Source: an uncultured Blautia sp. (GTDB taxonomy: Bacteria > Bacillota > Clostridia > Lachnospirales > Lachnospiraceae). Taken from it: 64,000 nucleotides of DNA. Shown one piece after another: positions 8,008-16,376 of the stretch; position 1 is the stretch's first letter; each line of letters starts with the position of its first letter. Under the pieces are notes generated by a model. That model was not told the DNA's origin, did not search any database, and was given only the letters and a program-made list of their open reading frames with translations. The translations under genes and the position numbers were made by a program. The stretch covers positions 1 through 64,000 of the forward strand of contig UQHF01000002.1 in the NCBI GenBank assembly GCA_900540785.1. The letters are read 5' to 3'.

Positions 8008-8781
8008 ATGAAGCTTATGGTGGCAGATGATGAGAGGTGGATCCGAAAAGGGGTAAGGAAAATGATCGAGCAGGGAGAGCATTCTTTTGAAGAAATTCTG
8101 GAGGCGGGAAGTCTTGCGGAAATGGAAACTGTTTTTCTGGAAGAAAGACCGGAAATTGTAGTATCAGACGTTCGTTTTCCCTGTGGGACAAGCTGCGAGT
8201 TATGCAGAAAGCTATATGAAACGGAAAGGAAAACAAAATTTATCATGCTCTCCGGCTACGATGATTTTGCTTATGTAAAGGCTGCGCTTGGATATAAAGC
8301 GCTGGATTATCTTTTAAAGCCGGTAGATAAAAAGGTTTTAAATAAGGTAGTCCAAAAAGCCGTGGAGGAATATGCGGCAGAAAACGGAGAAAAAACCTGT
8401 AATACCAGAGCAGAAGGACAGGAAAAGGAGATTTTAAGCGGAGATGACATTGTAAAACGGATTATGGAGGAGATAGGAGAAAACTGTGCCGGAAAATATA
8501 CTTTAAAAACATTTGCGTCTAAATATCATATCAGTGAAGCGTACCTTTCCAGTCTGTTTGCAAGAACGGCAGGGGTAAGTCTTACCAACTATATTATGAG
8601 AGAGCGGGTGGAACGTTCTGCAGGGCTTATGCTTCAGACAAACAGAAAAATCAGCGACATTGCAATGGAAGTGGGATATGAAGACCCAAGATATTTCATG
8701 AAGATTTTTAAGAAGGTAACAGGTGAAACTCCTACGGATTACAGAGCGCGCCAGTGGCAGGAACTTGATTATGAAGAATAA
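8008..8781 (+). CDS. AraC-type response regulator of the sulfated-glycan locus
   Basis: A 257-residue two-domain regulator. The receiver domain (about residues 1-125) has the acidic pair Asp7/Asp8, phosphoacceptor Asp54 (VVSDVRFP), and the conserved Ser and Lys (MLSGYDD, LLKPVD). The C-terminal AraC DNA-binding domain (about 155-255) shows the two helix-turn-helix halves and the end motif DPRYFMKIFKKVTGETPTDYR. It pairs with the YesM-type kinase encoded next (11-nt overlap if the kinase starts at 8771). Such pairs activate adjacent CUT1 ABC sugar transporter genes. The target here is probably the promoter at about 10660-10725. Confidence 0.93.
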   Translation: MKLMVADDERWIRKGVRKMIEQGEHSFEEILEAGSLAEMETVFLEERPEIVVSDVRFPCGTSCELCRKLYETERKTKFIMLSGYDDFAYVKAALGYKALDYLLKPVDKKVLNKVVQKAVEEYAAENGEKTCNTRAEGQEKEILSGDDIVKRIMEEIGENCAGKYTLKTFASKYHISEAYLSSLFARTAGVSLTNYIMRERVERSAGLMLQTNRKISDIAMEVGYEDPRYFMKIFKKVTGETPTDYRARQWQELDYEE

Positions 8782-10561
8782 ACGAAAACCGCCGATTTAT
8801 CTGAAAGTGATTTTGGGATTTTTTGTAATTCTTGCAGGAACCCTCCTTCTTGTATGGCTGATCGTCAATGCTTACTGTATTTCCTTTGTAAAGGAGCAGA
8901 GAGTGGCATACAACATAAAAATGCTGCAGGAAGCAGAATATGAGTTCAAAGAGCTGTATGTGCAGATGAATCAGCTTCTCACTACCATATCCGGTGAATA
9001 TGTGGAAAATCAGGAAGAGCCGCAGGCATTTCTGAGAATCAAAGGGGAGCTGGAATTTGAAAATAAAATCAAAGATGCGATTTACAGAAATGGATTTTAT
9101 AATATTTGCGAAGGTGTAATCGTTTATGAGGATAAAGAGAATTATCGTTACGTAGGATCCGGAGCAGTTCAGGAAGGATATGATTTTGAGGAAAACCCCT
9201 GTTTTTCACGAATGTCTGAGAAAAATTTTACATGCAGAGTTTTCGGACCAATGGAAGAGACATATAAGGCGGAACATGTGGAAAAACAGCAGGTGATCTG
9301 TTTTGTGAAACGGAAGCAGGGCGCGGTAAAAGAAGGAAGTCTGCCGCCTTTTGTTATGGTAGCTGTAAAATATTCTGCGATTCAGGAAATGCTTGACAGA
9401 ATGCTTTCTGACAATGCAGGTTTCTTTTTAATGAATGAAGAAGGGGAAATCCTGCAAAGCTCCGGAAGAAAAAACAAATATGAAGATACGGAAACTTTTG
9501 AGGATATAAAAGGCGAGATTCTGGAAAATATGGAGCATACAGGAACGTTATCGAGAAGCGGCACACTTCTTACAAGTATGCGTCTTGATAATTATGAGTG
9601 GATCCTTACTGTGGCAGATAAAGAGGATACCTTATTTCAGGATATAAATCAGCTTGCCATGTATGTGGAAATTTTTATTGCAGCGTGCGGTGCTGCAGGG
9701 ATTGGAGCCGCTGTATTTCTTTCCAGAAAAATGCTGTTTCCTGTTGAGCTTTTAAGAAGAATGGCAAGTGAGATGGCAAAGGGAGAGCATATAGATGAGG
9801 GGGAAGGAGATGAGGTTGGAGAAATCCGGGGGATTCTTCATGGAATGAAGAAAGAAATTGAAGATTTAAGCGCACGGCAGTATATCAGCGAGGTGAGAGA
9901 GCGGGAAGCACAGATCCGTGTGCTTCAGTCGCAGATCAACCCTCATTTCCTTCATAATACCCTGGATAATATCTACTGTATTGCACAGATCGAGGAAATC
10001 GAACCCATCGAGATTCTTACAAGAAATCTTTCAGAAATGATGCGGTACAGCGTAAATAATAAAAATATGTATGTTCCGCTTTCACAGGAATTAAAGCATA
10101 TGAAGGCATATGTGGACATTATGAACGTCCGCTATGAAGACTGCATTGAACTGAAGACAGAGATTGAAAAAGATACGGAAAATGCACAGGTAGTCAAACT
10201 CCTTCTCCAGCCTCTTGTAGAAAATGCCTGTATTCACGGGATTTTGAAGAAAAAGGAACAGAGGGGGACTCTGTGTGTCCGGGCTTTTCGGAAAAAAGAA
10301 GTTCTGGAAATCCATGTGGAAGATGACGGAGTGGGAATTACAGAAGAAATAAGGGAAGAGATGAACCGTGTGTTCAGAAAAGAAGTGAAAAGTGTCCGTA
10401 CACCGAAAAATAAAGGGTTTGGAATTGCGCTTGTAAATGTGAATGACAGAATCCGTCTTCTGGACGGAGAAGAGTACGGCATTCGTACAGAGGAACGTCC
10501 AGGAGGCGGCACTGTCGTAATTGTGACGCAGAGATACCGTTTGTGGGAAGAAGAATTATAA
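8771..10561 (+). CDS. YesM-type sensor histidine kinase
   Basis: A 596-residue membrane kinase from the ATG at 8771 (MKNKRKPPIYL), which overlaps the regulator stop; an upstream in-frame ATG at 8723 lies inside the regulator gene. Transmembrane helices at about residues 10-32 and 300-320 flank a 270-residue extracellular sensor domain. A HAMP-like linker follows, then the His_kinase domain with phosphoacceptor His in QINPHFLHNTLDN and an HATPase domain ending GFGIALVNVNDRI and GGGTVV. YesM-family kinases sense extracellular oligosaccharides or the loaded binding protein. Partner: the preceding AraC-type regulator. Confidence 0.92.
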   Translation: MKNKRKPPIYLKVILGFFVILAGTLLLVWLIVNAYCISFVKEQRVAYNIKMLQEAEYEFKELYVQMNQLLTTISGEYVENQEEPQAFLRIKGELEFENKIKDAIYRNGFYNICEGVIVYEDKENYRYVGSGAVQEGYDFEENPCFSRMSEKNFTCRVFGPMEETYKAEHVEKQQVICFVKRKQGAVKEGSLPPFVMVAVKYSAIQEMLDRMLSDNAGFFLMNEEGEILQSSGRKNKYEDTETFEDIKGEILENMEHTGTLSRSGTLLTSMRLDNYEWILTVADKEDTLFQDINQLAMYVEIFIAACGAAGIGAAVFLSRKMLFPVELLRRMASEMAKGEHIDEGEGDEVGEIRGILHGMKKEIEDLSARQYISEVREREAQIRVLQSQINPHFLHNTLDNIYCIAQIEEIEPIEILTRNLSEMMRYSVNNKNMYVPLSQELKHMKAYVDIMNVRYEDCIELKTEIEKDTENAQVVKLLLQPLVENACIHGILKKKEQRGTLCVRAFRKKEVLEIHVEDDGVGITEEIREEMNRVFRKEVKSVRTPKNKGFGIALVNVNDRIRLLDGEEYGIRTEERPGGGTVVIVTQRYRLWEEEL

Positions 10562-10577
10562 AAAAATAACAAATAAG

Positions 10578-10633
10578 AAAAGAAGATGTGGAAGTTGAAA
10601 ATAAAAACCAATGAAAAAACATCTTCTTTTTTT
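10578..10633 (+). terminator. Terminator after the two-component genes
   Basis: AAAAGAAGATGT (10578-10589) pairs with ACATCTTCTTTT (10619-10630), with further T residues. The 29-nt loop is long, but the 12-bp perfect stem and T-tract fit an intrinsic terminator separating the regulatory genes from the transporter operon. Confidence 0.6.
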
Positions 10634-10661
10634 GTGTATTTGTTATAAATGAATAAAAAAC

Positions 10662-10725
10662 GAAAAATCGTACACCTAAATGAGAAAAAACGTCTACAGA
10701 TTTTGGGGAAAATGACAGGTATAAT
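10662..10725 (+). promoter_or_regulatory. Transporter operon promoter with a direct-repeat activator site
   Basis: GAAAAATCGT (10662-10671) and GAAAAAACGT (10684-10693) form direct repeats whose start points are 22 bp apart, about two helical turns. They lie immediately upstream of a poor -35 region and a perfect -10 TATAAT (10720-10725). AraC-family activators typically bind such same-face repeats overlapping the -35. The AraC-type regulator at 8008-8781 is the natural candidate. The site is inferred, not shown. Confidence 0.5.
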
Positions 10726-10757
10726 GTGTTTAACAATAACGACAGGAGTGAAATCAA

Positions 10758-11663
10758 ATGAAAAAGAAAATCAGATTTCGTACATTCAAGCCCTACCTTT
10801 TTCTCATTCCTATTTTTGCTCTTCTCATTATATTTAAGTACATACCGTTTGGAATGGCAATTACAAAGTCATTTTTTAACTGGAACGGAGCAAATCTGAA
10901 TGAGTTTATCGGACTTGAAAATTTTGTGGAAGCCTTCCACGACAAAATGTTTCTGGAAAGTATTGTCCGGGCATTTTTCGTTATGGTGGTGCAGGTGCTG
11001 ATCGTGCTTACGATTCCGCTTTTGACAGCAGAGCTTCTCTATGCAGTGCGCTCAAAGAAAATGCAGTATTTTACCAGAACTGCCATTACCTTTACTATGG
11101 TAGTTCCTACAGTGGTAGTCATTCTTTTGTGGCAGTGGCTGTTAAACGGAGACACTGGTGTGATCAATACTTTTTTAAGAGACATAGGGCTTTCTGAACT
11201 GGCAAAACCCTGGCTTGGAAGCACTCAGACAGCCCTGGGGTCTGTTCTTGCAGTGGGATTTCCCTGGCTTGGTATGGTGTCTCTCGGAGGTATGCCGTTT
11301 CTTTTATATTTTGGCGCTCTGCAGTCAATTCCCACAGATTTATTTGAAGCGGCAGATCTGGACGGCGTCACTCTTTTCCAGAGGATACGGATGATAGACC
11401 TTCCCATGATCGCAAGCCAGATCAAGCTTATGGTAACGCTTGCCATTATCAACTCTCTTCAGGTGTTTGATACGGTTTATATCCTTACAAAAGGAGGACC
11501 CGGAACTTCCACTATGGTTCCGGCTGTGTATATGTATGAACAGGGATTTTCCTACAGGAGAATGGGATACTGTTCCGCACTTGGAACGATATTGTTTGTG
11601 CTGATCATGCTTTTGACACTGGTAAATAACAAGTTTCTGAAAAATACGGAAACAATGGATTAG
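10758..11663 (+). CDS. ABC transporter permease, CUT1 sugar type (MalF/UgpA-like)
   Basis: A 301-residue membrane protein with six predicted helices. The cytoplasmic EAA loop, QSIPTDLFEAADLDGVTLFQR-type, lies at about residues 190-212 and is the contact with the ATPase. It forms the translocation pore with the permease encoded next (14-nt gap). AGGAGTG precedes the ATG. No ATPase gene is in the operon; CUT1 systems of Firmicutes commonly share one MsmK-type ATPase encoded elsewhere. Confidence 0.94.
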   Translation: MKKKIRFRTFKPYLFLIPIFALLIIFKYIPFGMAITKSFFNWNGANLNEFIGLENFVEAFHDKMFLESIVRAFFVMVVQVLIVLTIPLLTAELLYAVRSKKMQYFTRTAITFTMVVPTVVVILLWQWLLNGDTGVINTFLRDIGLSELAKPWLGSTQTALGSVLAVGFPWLGMVSLGGMPFLLYFGALQSIPTDLFEAADLDGVTLFQRIRMIDLPMIASQIKLMVTLAIINSLQVFDTVYILTKGGPGTSTMVPAVYMYEQGFSYRRMGYCSALGTILFVLIMLLTLVNNKFLKNTETMD

Positions 11664-11677
11664 AAAGGGGGAGAAAA

Positions 11678-12493
11678 ATGAAAAAAGCAGCATCTGTTCT
11701 GGGACGGGTATTTCTCGGATTGATCGTACTTCTTGTATTGATTCCGTTTTTTCTGCTCCTTTCCAATTCCTTTAAGTGGAGCGAGGAAATTGTAAAGACA
11801 CCGTTTTCACTTCCGTCTGCATGGCATGTTACAAATTATATAAAGGCGGGAGTACAGGTAGTAAAGCCGATGATGAATACATTTTTTGTCACAGTGTGTG
11901 TCATTGGAATTGTGCTGATAACGGGAACGCTGGCAGCATATGCTTTTGTGAGATTTAAGTTTGCCGGTTCTACATTTTTATATCTGGCAATCATGGCGCT
12001 TTTAATGATTCCGGGCTTTGTACTTTTGATACCGCAGTTTATTCAGATTACAAATTTACATATGTACAATACCTTCTGGGGCTTGATTCTCCCTCCGGCA
12101 GCAGCAAGCTCGGCAACAGCCACCTTCCTTCTAAAGACTTCAATGGAAGGGATTTCCAAAAGCCTTTTTGAGGCAGCGGACATGGAAGGGGCAGGAGAAC
12201 TTCAGATTCTTACGAAAATTGTTGTGCCGCTCTCAAAGCCGACACTTTCTACGGTTGTGATCATGACAGGACTGGCAGCATGGAATAATTATCTGTGGCC
12301 GCTTGTGTCTACAACAGGGGAAAATACACAGCAGATTGCCGTTGCTCTGACAAAATTGGTTCGAAGCGCTGTAGAAGGAAACGGAGTTGTATTTGCCGGA
12401 TATGTAACGGCATCGCTGCCGCTCATTATTTTATTCTGCTGTGCAAGCCGCTCATTTGTGGCTGGTCTTACACAGGGAGCAGTAAAAGGATAA
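11678..12493 (+). CDS. ABC transporter permease, CUT1 sugar type (MalG/UgpE-like)
   Basis: A 271-residue, six-helix permease with the N-terminal LLSNSFKWSEEI motif and the EAA loop KSLFEAADMEGAGELQILTKIVVPLSKP (about residues 160-187) of the MalG branch. It ends with the usual FVAGLTQGAVKG tail. It pairs with the preceding permease. A strong purine-rich site (AAAGGGGGAG) precedes the ATG. The substrate is inferred to be a sulfated oligosaccharide from the adjacent sulfatase and its maturase. Confidence 0.94.
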   Translation: MKKAASVLGRVFLGLIVLLVLIPFFLLLSNSFKWSEEIVKTPFSLPSAWHVTNYIKAGVQVVKPMMNTFFVTVCVIGIVLITGTLAAYAFVRFKFAGSTFLYLAIMALLMIPGFVLLIPQFIQITNLHMYNTFWGLILPPAAASSATATFLLKTSMEGISKSLFEAADMEGAGELQILTKIVVPLSKPTLSTVVIMTGLAAWNNYLWPLVSTTGENTQQIAVALTKLVRSAVEGNGVVFAGYVTASLPLIILFCCASRSFVAGLTQGAVKG

Positions 12494-12530
12494 TAAAAAA
12501 TATTTATAAAATTAAAGGAGGAAACAGAAA

Positions 12531-13952
12531 ATGAAAAAAAGAAATCTTACAGTAATGTGTGCAGCAGTCTGTGCGGGACTTCTGGGAGGAATGCTTCCAG
12601 GAGTGGAGGTAAAAGCGGAGGATAAGGTAAAGCTTGTGTTTGCCCAGGATCTTGATACAGACGAAAAGGCAAATAAGGTAATGAATGAGATTTTAGCAGA
12701 GTATACGGAGAAAACAGGAACGGAAATCCAGTTTGAGTCCCTTCCTTCTGCTGACTATCGAACCTGGCTTATGACACAGTTTTCAGCGGGACAGGGACCG
12801 GATGTATATACAGGCATTATTTACGATATGACCCAGGATTACAAGGCGGGATACCTTACGAATTTTAAGGACTTGTATGAGGAAGAAAGTCTTTATGATA
12901 AAGGACAGCCCTGGAAAGACACCCTGCCGGAGTATATTGCAGAACAGATGTATATTACAGAAGAAGATGTGCCGGGGTATCCTACAGCGACAAGTGTCGT
13001 ACGTATTTTCTACAATAAAGATATGCTGGAGGCAGCGGGAGCGGAGGTTCCGGAAACATGGGAGGAATTTATGGATACCTGCAGCAAATTAAAAGAGGCA
13101 GGAAACATTCCGTTCGCATTTCCAAATGCAACGATTGACGATTTATCATGGCTGTGGTTTAATAATTCTATCTGCAGCCAGATTGACCATGAAATGGTAG
13201 AAACCCTGGATGTTTCCGGAAACGGTTACGTGGAGCTTGCGGAAATGTGCAAAGGCTATGACGAAGGGAAAATTGATTTTAAAGATGAAAAACTGATTGA
13301 AAGCTTTAATCTTATGAAAGAGTTTTCTCAGTACTGGACTTCTGATTACAATGGACTTGACCAGAAAAACGCCATTGAAATGTTTGCAAGAGGAGAAGTT
13401 GCAATGGTACAGGCAATGAGTATTTCTCTTGAAAATATCCAGTCTATTGTAGGAGACAGTTTCGAATACGGCGTAATGCCGGTTCCGGTGATCACAGAGG
13501 AGACAAATGAAAATGCACTTGGAAAATCTGTAATTCTCGGAGGACAGCCGGATATTATTTTTGGAATGAACAAAGCGCTGGAAGAAGATGAGGAAAAATA
13601 TGTGGCAGCTCTTGATTTTGTGCAGTATATGTCCTCTCCGGAAGTTCAGGCAAGACTTGCAGAGGAGATTAACAGAATTCCGCTTGCGACTACTGTGGAG
13701 CTTCCGGAACGCCTTGCCGGTTTTACCATTACAGAAGAGCCTCTTCGTATGCCCTGGTTTACAGGTGTAAATGAACAGTGGAGAAATTATTTCCACCGTA
13801 CAGGACAGGAATTTTTGTCTGATGCGATTACAGCAGAGGAAATGGCAGAGACTTTAAATAAATCCTTCGGAGAAGTGATCGCCTCTGTAGAAGGGGAAAA
13901 TGGCTGGAGTGCAGATAATAATTATGGAATGGAACAGGGGAATGAATCATGA
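12531..13952 (+). CDS. Extracellular solute-binding protein of the sulfated-glycan ABC importer
   Basis: A 473-residue family 1 binding protein with an N-terminal signal peptide and the usual two-lobe sequence pattern (ADYRTWLMTQFSAGQGPDVY near residue 77, ATSVVRIFYNKDMLEAAG near 150). It would capture the sugar outside the cell and deliver it to the two permeases. The signal peptide is unusual: Cys10 and Cys14 are not in a lipobox, and the best cleavage site is VKA-ED at about residues 28-30 for signal peptidase I. Most Gram-positive CUT1 binding proteins are lipoproteins. A strong AAAGGAGG site precedes the ATG, and its stop overlaps the sulfatase start. Confidence 0.92.
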   Translation: MKKRNLTVMCAAVCAGLLGGMLPGVEVKAEDKVKLVFAQDLDTDEKANKVMNEILAEYTEKTGTEIQFESLPSADYRTWLMTQFSAGQGPDVYTGIIYDMTQDYKAGYLTNFKDLYEEESLYDKGQPWKDTLPEYIAEQMYITEEDVPGYPTATSVVRIFYNKDMLEAAGAEVPETWEEFMDTCSKLKEAGNIPFAFPNATIDDLSWLWFNNSICSQIDHEMVETLDVSGNGYVELAEMCKGYDEGKIDFKDEKLIESFNLMKEFSQYWTSDYNGLDQKNAIEMFARGEVAMVQAMSISLENIQSIVGDSFEYGVMPVPVITEETNENALGKSVILGGQPDIIFGMNKALEEDEEKYVAALDFVQYMSSPEVQARLAEEINRIPLATTVELPERLAGFTITEEPLRMPWFTGVNEQWRNYFHRTGQEFLSDAITAEEMAETLNKSFGEVIASVEGENGWSADNNYGMEQGNES

Positions 13953-15448
13953 GTAAAAAGCCAAATGTAATCTACATTCTTGCAGACGATATGGGGTACG
14001 GAGATATTCGCGCATTTAATGAAACTTGTCCTTTTGAGACGCCTCACCTTGACGCTTTATGTAAAAACGGGGTGAAGTTTACAGATGCACATTCTTCTTC
14101 CGCAGTATGTACGCCGTCCAGATACAGTATCCTTACGGGAAGATATAACTGGCGTTCCAGACTGAAATCCTCAGTAGTGGGAGGGTATTCAGAACCGCTT
14201 ATAGAAGAGGGACGGAAAACAGTGGCAAATCTTTTTAAGGAAAATGGCTACCGCACCGTTATGATCGGGAAATGGCATCTTGGAATGAGCTTTTCCAAAA
14301 CGTCGGATTTTCAGGAAGTACCGGATTTTGATGCCTGCAGCGGTGTAGATTACGAAGGGCGCATTGCACGTTCACCTGTGAGCAACGGGTTTGATTATTA
14401 TTATGGAATCAGCGGTTCTCTCGATATGCCGCCTTATGTTTATATAGAAAACGACCATTTTACAGAAGTACCGGATCATGAAACAGAGAGTAAAGGAAAG
14501 AAATACTGGAGAAAAGGACCGACGGGCGCACATTTCCATCACGAGAATGTTCTGGATGAGCTGACTGAAAAAGTAACGCAGGAAATCGAAAACAATAAGG
14601 ACGGAGAAACGCCATTCTTTATTTATTTTCCAATGCCTGCGCCTCACACACCGATTCTTCCGGGAAAAGAATTTCAGGGAAAATCAGGCACAAATGAATA
14701 TGGAGATTTCGTCCTTCACTGTGACGATGTTGTGGGAAGGGTAACAGAAAAGCTGAAAGCGACAGGTCTTTACGACAATACCATTGTAATTTACACCTCA
14801 GATAACGGCTGTTCCCCAATGGCAGATTATAAGGAACTGGAAGAAAAAGGACATAATCCAAGCTATGTTTTCAGGGGAACAAAATCCGATATTTATGAAG
14901 GCGGTCACAGAATCCCGCTTATTGTGCAGTGGCCGGAGGAATTAAAGGGCGGAAAAGTCTGTGAAAAGATTGTATGTCTTTCTGATTTTATGGCGACAAT
15001 GGCGGAAATCCTCGGAGTCTCTCTTCCGGACAACTGCGGAGAGGACAGTGTGAGTAATCTGCCTCTCTGGAAGGAGCCGGAAGGAGATGAGGTTCGAAAA
15101 GATATTGTACATCAGAGTATTGACGGGTCTTTATCTATAAGAAGAGGACATTTCAAACTGGAGATGTGTCAGGGATCCGGAGGCTGGTCAGAACCTGTCT
15201 CCGGAGCGAAAGATGAAAGTCTTCCAAGATTTCAGCTTTATGATCTCTCCGATGATATTGGTGAGCGGAAAAATGTAATTGAGGAGCATAAAGAGCTTGC
15301 AGGAGAGCTTCGCAATATTCTGAAATCCTATGTAGAAAATGGTAGAAGTACGCCAGGAGAACCACAGTCCAATAACGGACAGAGAATATGGGAGACCGTT
15401 TCCTGGCTGGATGAAGACGAAAGAGAACCCTTAAAGCTTAATTTTTAA
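13949..15448 (+). CDS. Type I (Cys-type) sulfatase, predicted cytoplasmic
   Basis: A 499-residue alkaline-phosphatase-superfamily sulfatase. Active-site Cys54 sits in CTPSRYSILTGR, the CxPSR signature converted to formylglycine by the maturase at 6865-7983. Metal ligands include Asp13 and Asp14 (ILADDMGYGD) and the DNG of YTSDNGCS. The GKWHLG motif is present at about residue 109. No signal peptide or membrane helix is seen, so the sugar is desulfated after import. The gene starts within the binding-protein stop (ATGA) and ends the operon. The S1 subfamily, and so the sugar, cannot be set from inspection. Confidence 0.94.
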   Translation: MSKKPNVIYILADDMGYGDIRAFNETCPFETPHLDALCKNGVKFTDAHSSSAVCTPSRYSILTGRYNWRSRLKSSVVGGYSEPLIEEGRKTVANLFKENGYRTVMIGKWHLGMSFSKTSDFQEVPDFDACSGVDYEGRIARSPVSNGFDYYYGISGSLDMPPYVYIENDHFTEVPDHETESKGKKYWRKGPTGAHFHHENVLDELTEKVTQEIENNKDGETPFFIYFPMPAPHTPILPGKEFQGKSGTNEYGDFVLHCDDVVGRVTEKLKATGLYDNTIVIYTSDNGCSPMADYKELEEKGHNPSYVFRGTKSDIYEGGHRIPLIVQWPEELKGGKVCEKIVCLSDFMATMAEILGVSLPDNCGEDSVSNLPLWKEPEGDEVRKDIVHQSIDGSLSIRRGHFKLEMCQGSGGWSEPVSGAKDESLPRFQLYDLSDDIGERKNVIEEHKELAGELRNILKSYVENGRSTPGEPQSNNGQRIWETVSWLDEDEREPLKLNF

Positions 15449-16262
15449 CAAGGTCTGTCAGAGGACGGAAAGTATAACCCATTTCTTCCCATTTTGTGAG
15501 CAGTTCGTCCAGAATCTCCGCATTTGTTTTGGATGTGCTGTGAAGAAGGACGACAGCTCCGGGATGAATACGTGTTAAGAGCTTATCAAAAGCTTCTTCC
15601 TTTGTGGGCTGCCTGTCTTCATACCAGTCTACATAGGCAAGACTCCAGAAGAAGGTCTTATATCCAAGCTCCTTTGCCATAGAAAGATTTTCCGTACTGT
15701 ATATCCCACGGGGAGGACGGTAAAATTTGGTCATGGGAGTGTGGGTTAAATCTTCATACAGCTTTTCCACGCCGGCAAGCTCCTTCTGGAAAGCTTCTAC
15801 AGAAGAGATGGAGGACATATCCGGGTGGGTAAGGGTATGGTTTCCGACAATGTGCCCCTCCTGGACCATGCGTTTGATAAGCTCCGAATTGTCTTTAATG
15901 AAATTTCCTACTACGAAAAAGGAAGCAGGAACGTGGTGCTTTTTCAGAGCGTCCAGGATTGCGGGCATATTTCCGTTTTCATAGCCGCAGTCAAAGGTAA
16001 GGTAAAGAACTTTTTCTTCCGTATCTTCTGCAAAATAAGCGTCGTACTGGGACAGCTCTTCTACGGAGGCGTTTCCGACAGGGCGTTTTCCTTCTTCCTG
16101 AAAGCTCAGTCCCCAGCTTGATGAGGAAGCAGATGTTTCTACTGTCTCAGATCCGGAGTGAAGGAAGCTGTAAAGATTTCCTGCGCCTGCTCCGATGATG
16201 TAGGCGGCTGCAAGGATAAGAAGCGTTCGGGAGCGGGCGGGACGGCGAAAAAGATATTTCAT
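15438..16262 (-). CDS. pdaA: PdaA-like polysaccharide deacetylase (peptidoglycan delta-lactam type)
   Basis: A 274-residue protein with an N-terminal membrane anchor (about residues 12-32) and a NodB homology domain. Motifs: LTFDCGYENGN with the catalytic Asp (about residue 90), the metal HxxxH in GNHTLTHPDMSS (about 140), RPPRG (about 180), and the C-terminal VVLLHSTS His (about 240). The TFDCGYENG variant and PSFFVVG-type strand match PdaA, which removes the N-acetyl group from peptidoglycan muramic acid to make delta-lactam for spore cortex. The symbol assumes that role. It converges with the sulfatase gene, overlapping 11 bp. Confidence 0.85.
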   Translation of the reverse strand: MKYLFRRPARSRTLLILAAAYIIGAGAGNLYSFLHSGSETVETSASSSSWGLSFQEEGKRPVGNASVEELSQYDAYFAEDTEEKVLYLTFDCGYENGNMPAILDALKKHHVPASFFVVGNFIKDNSELIKRMVQEGHIVGNHTLTHPDMSSISSVEAFQKELAGVEKLYEDLTHTPMTKFYRPPRGIYSTENLSMAKELGYKTFFWSLAYVDWYEDRQPTKEEAFDKLLTRIHPGAVVLLHSTSKTNAEILDELLTKWEEMGYTFRPLTDLVKN

Positions 16263-16324
16263 AAAAGCCTCGCATATTTTCTTTTAAGATATGTATATGA
16301 AAAAGGGAAAATTTTATACAAGAG

Positions 16325-16365
16325 AAAAATCCTGTGCATGGAATAAGATCCGGCACAGGATTTTT
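16325..16365 (-). terminator. Terminator of the serine dehydratase operon
   Basis: AAAAATCCTGTGC (16325-16337) and GCACAGGATTTTT (16353-16365) pair over 13 bp. On the minus strand the stem ends in a T-run just after the sdaAA stop at 16377. Confidence 0.8.
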
Positions 16366-16376
16366 TATGGAAAAAT

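Noticed and set aside
10649..10837. 62-codon frame across the importer promoter
   Set aside because: It overlaps the regulatory region and permease start in another frame and has no ribosome-binding site.
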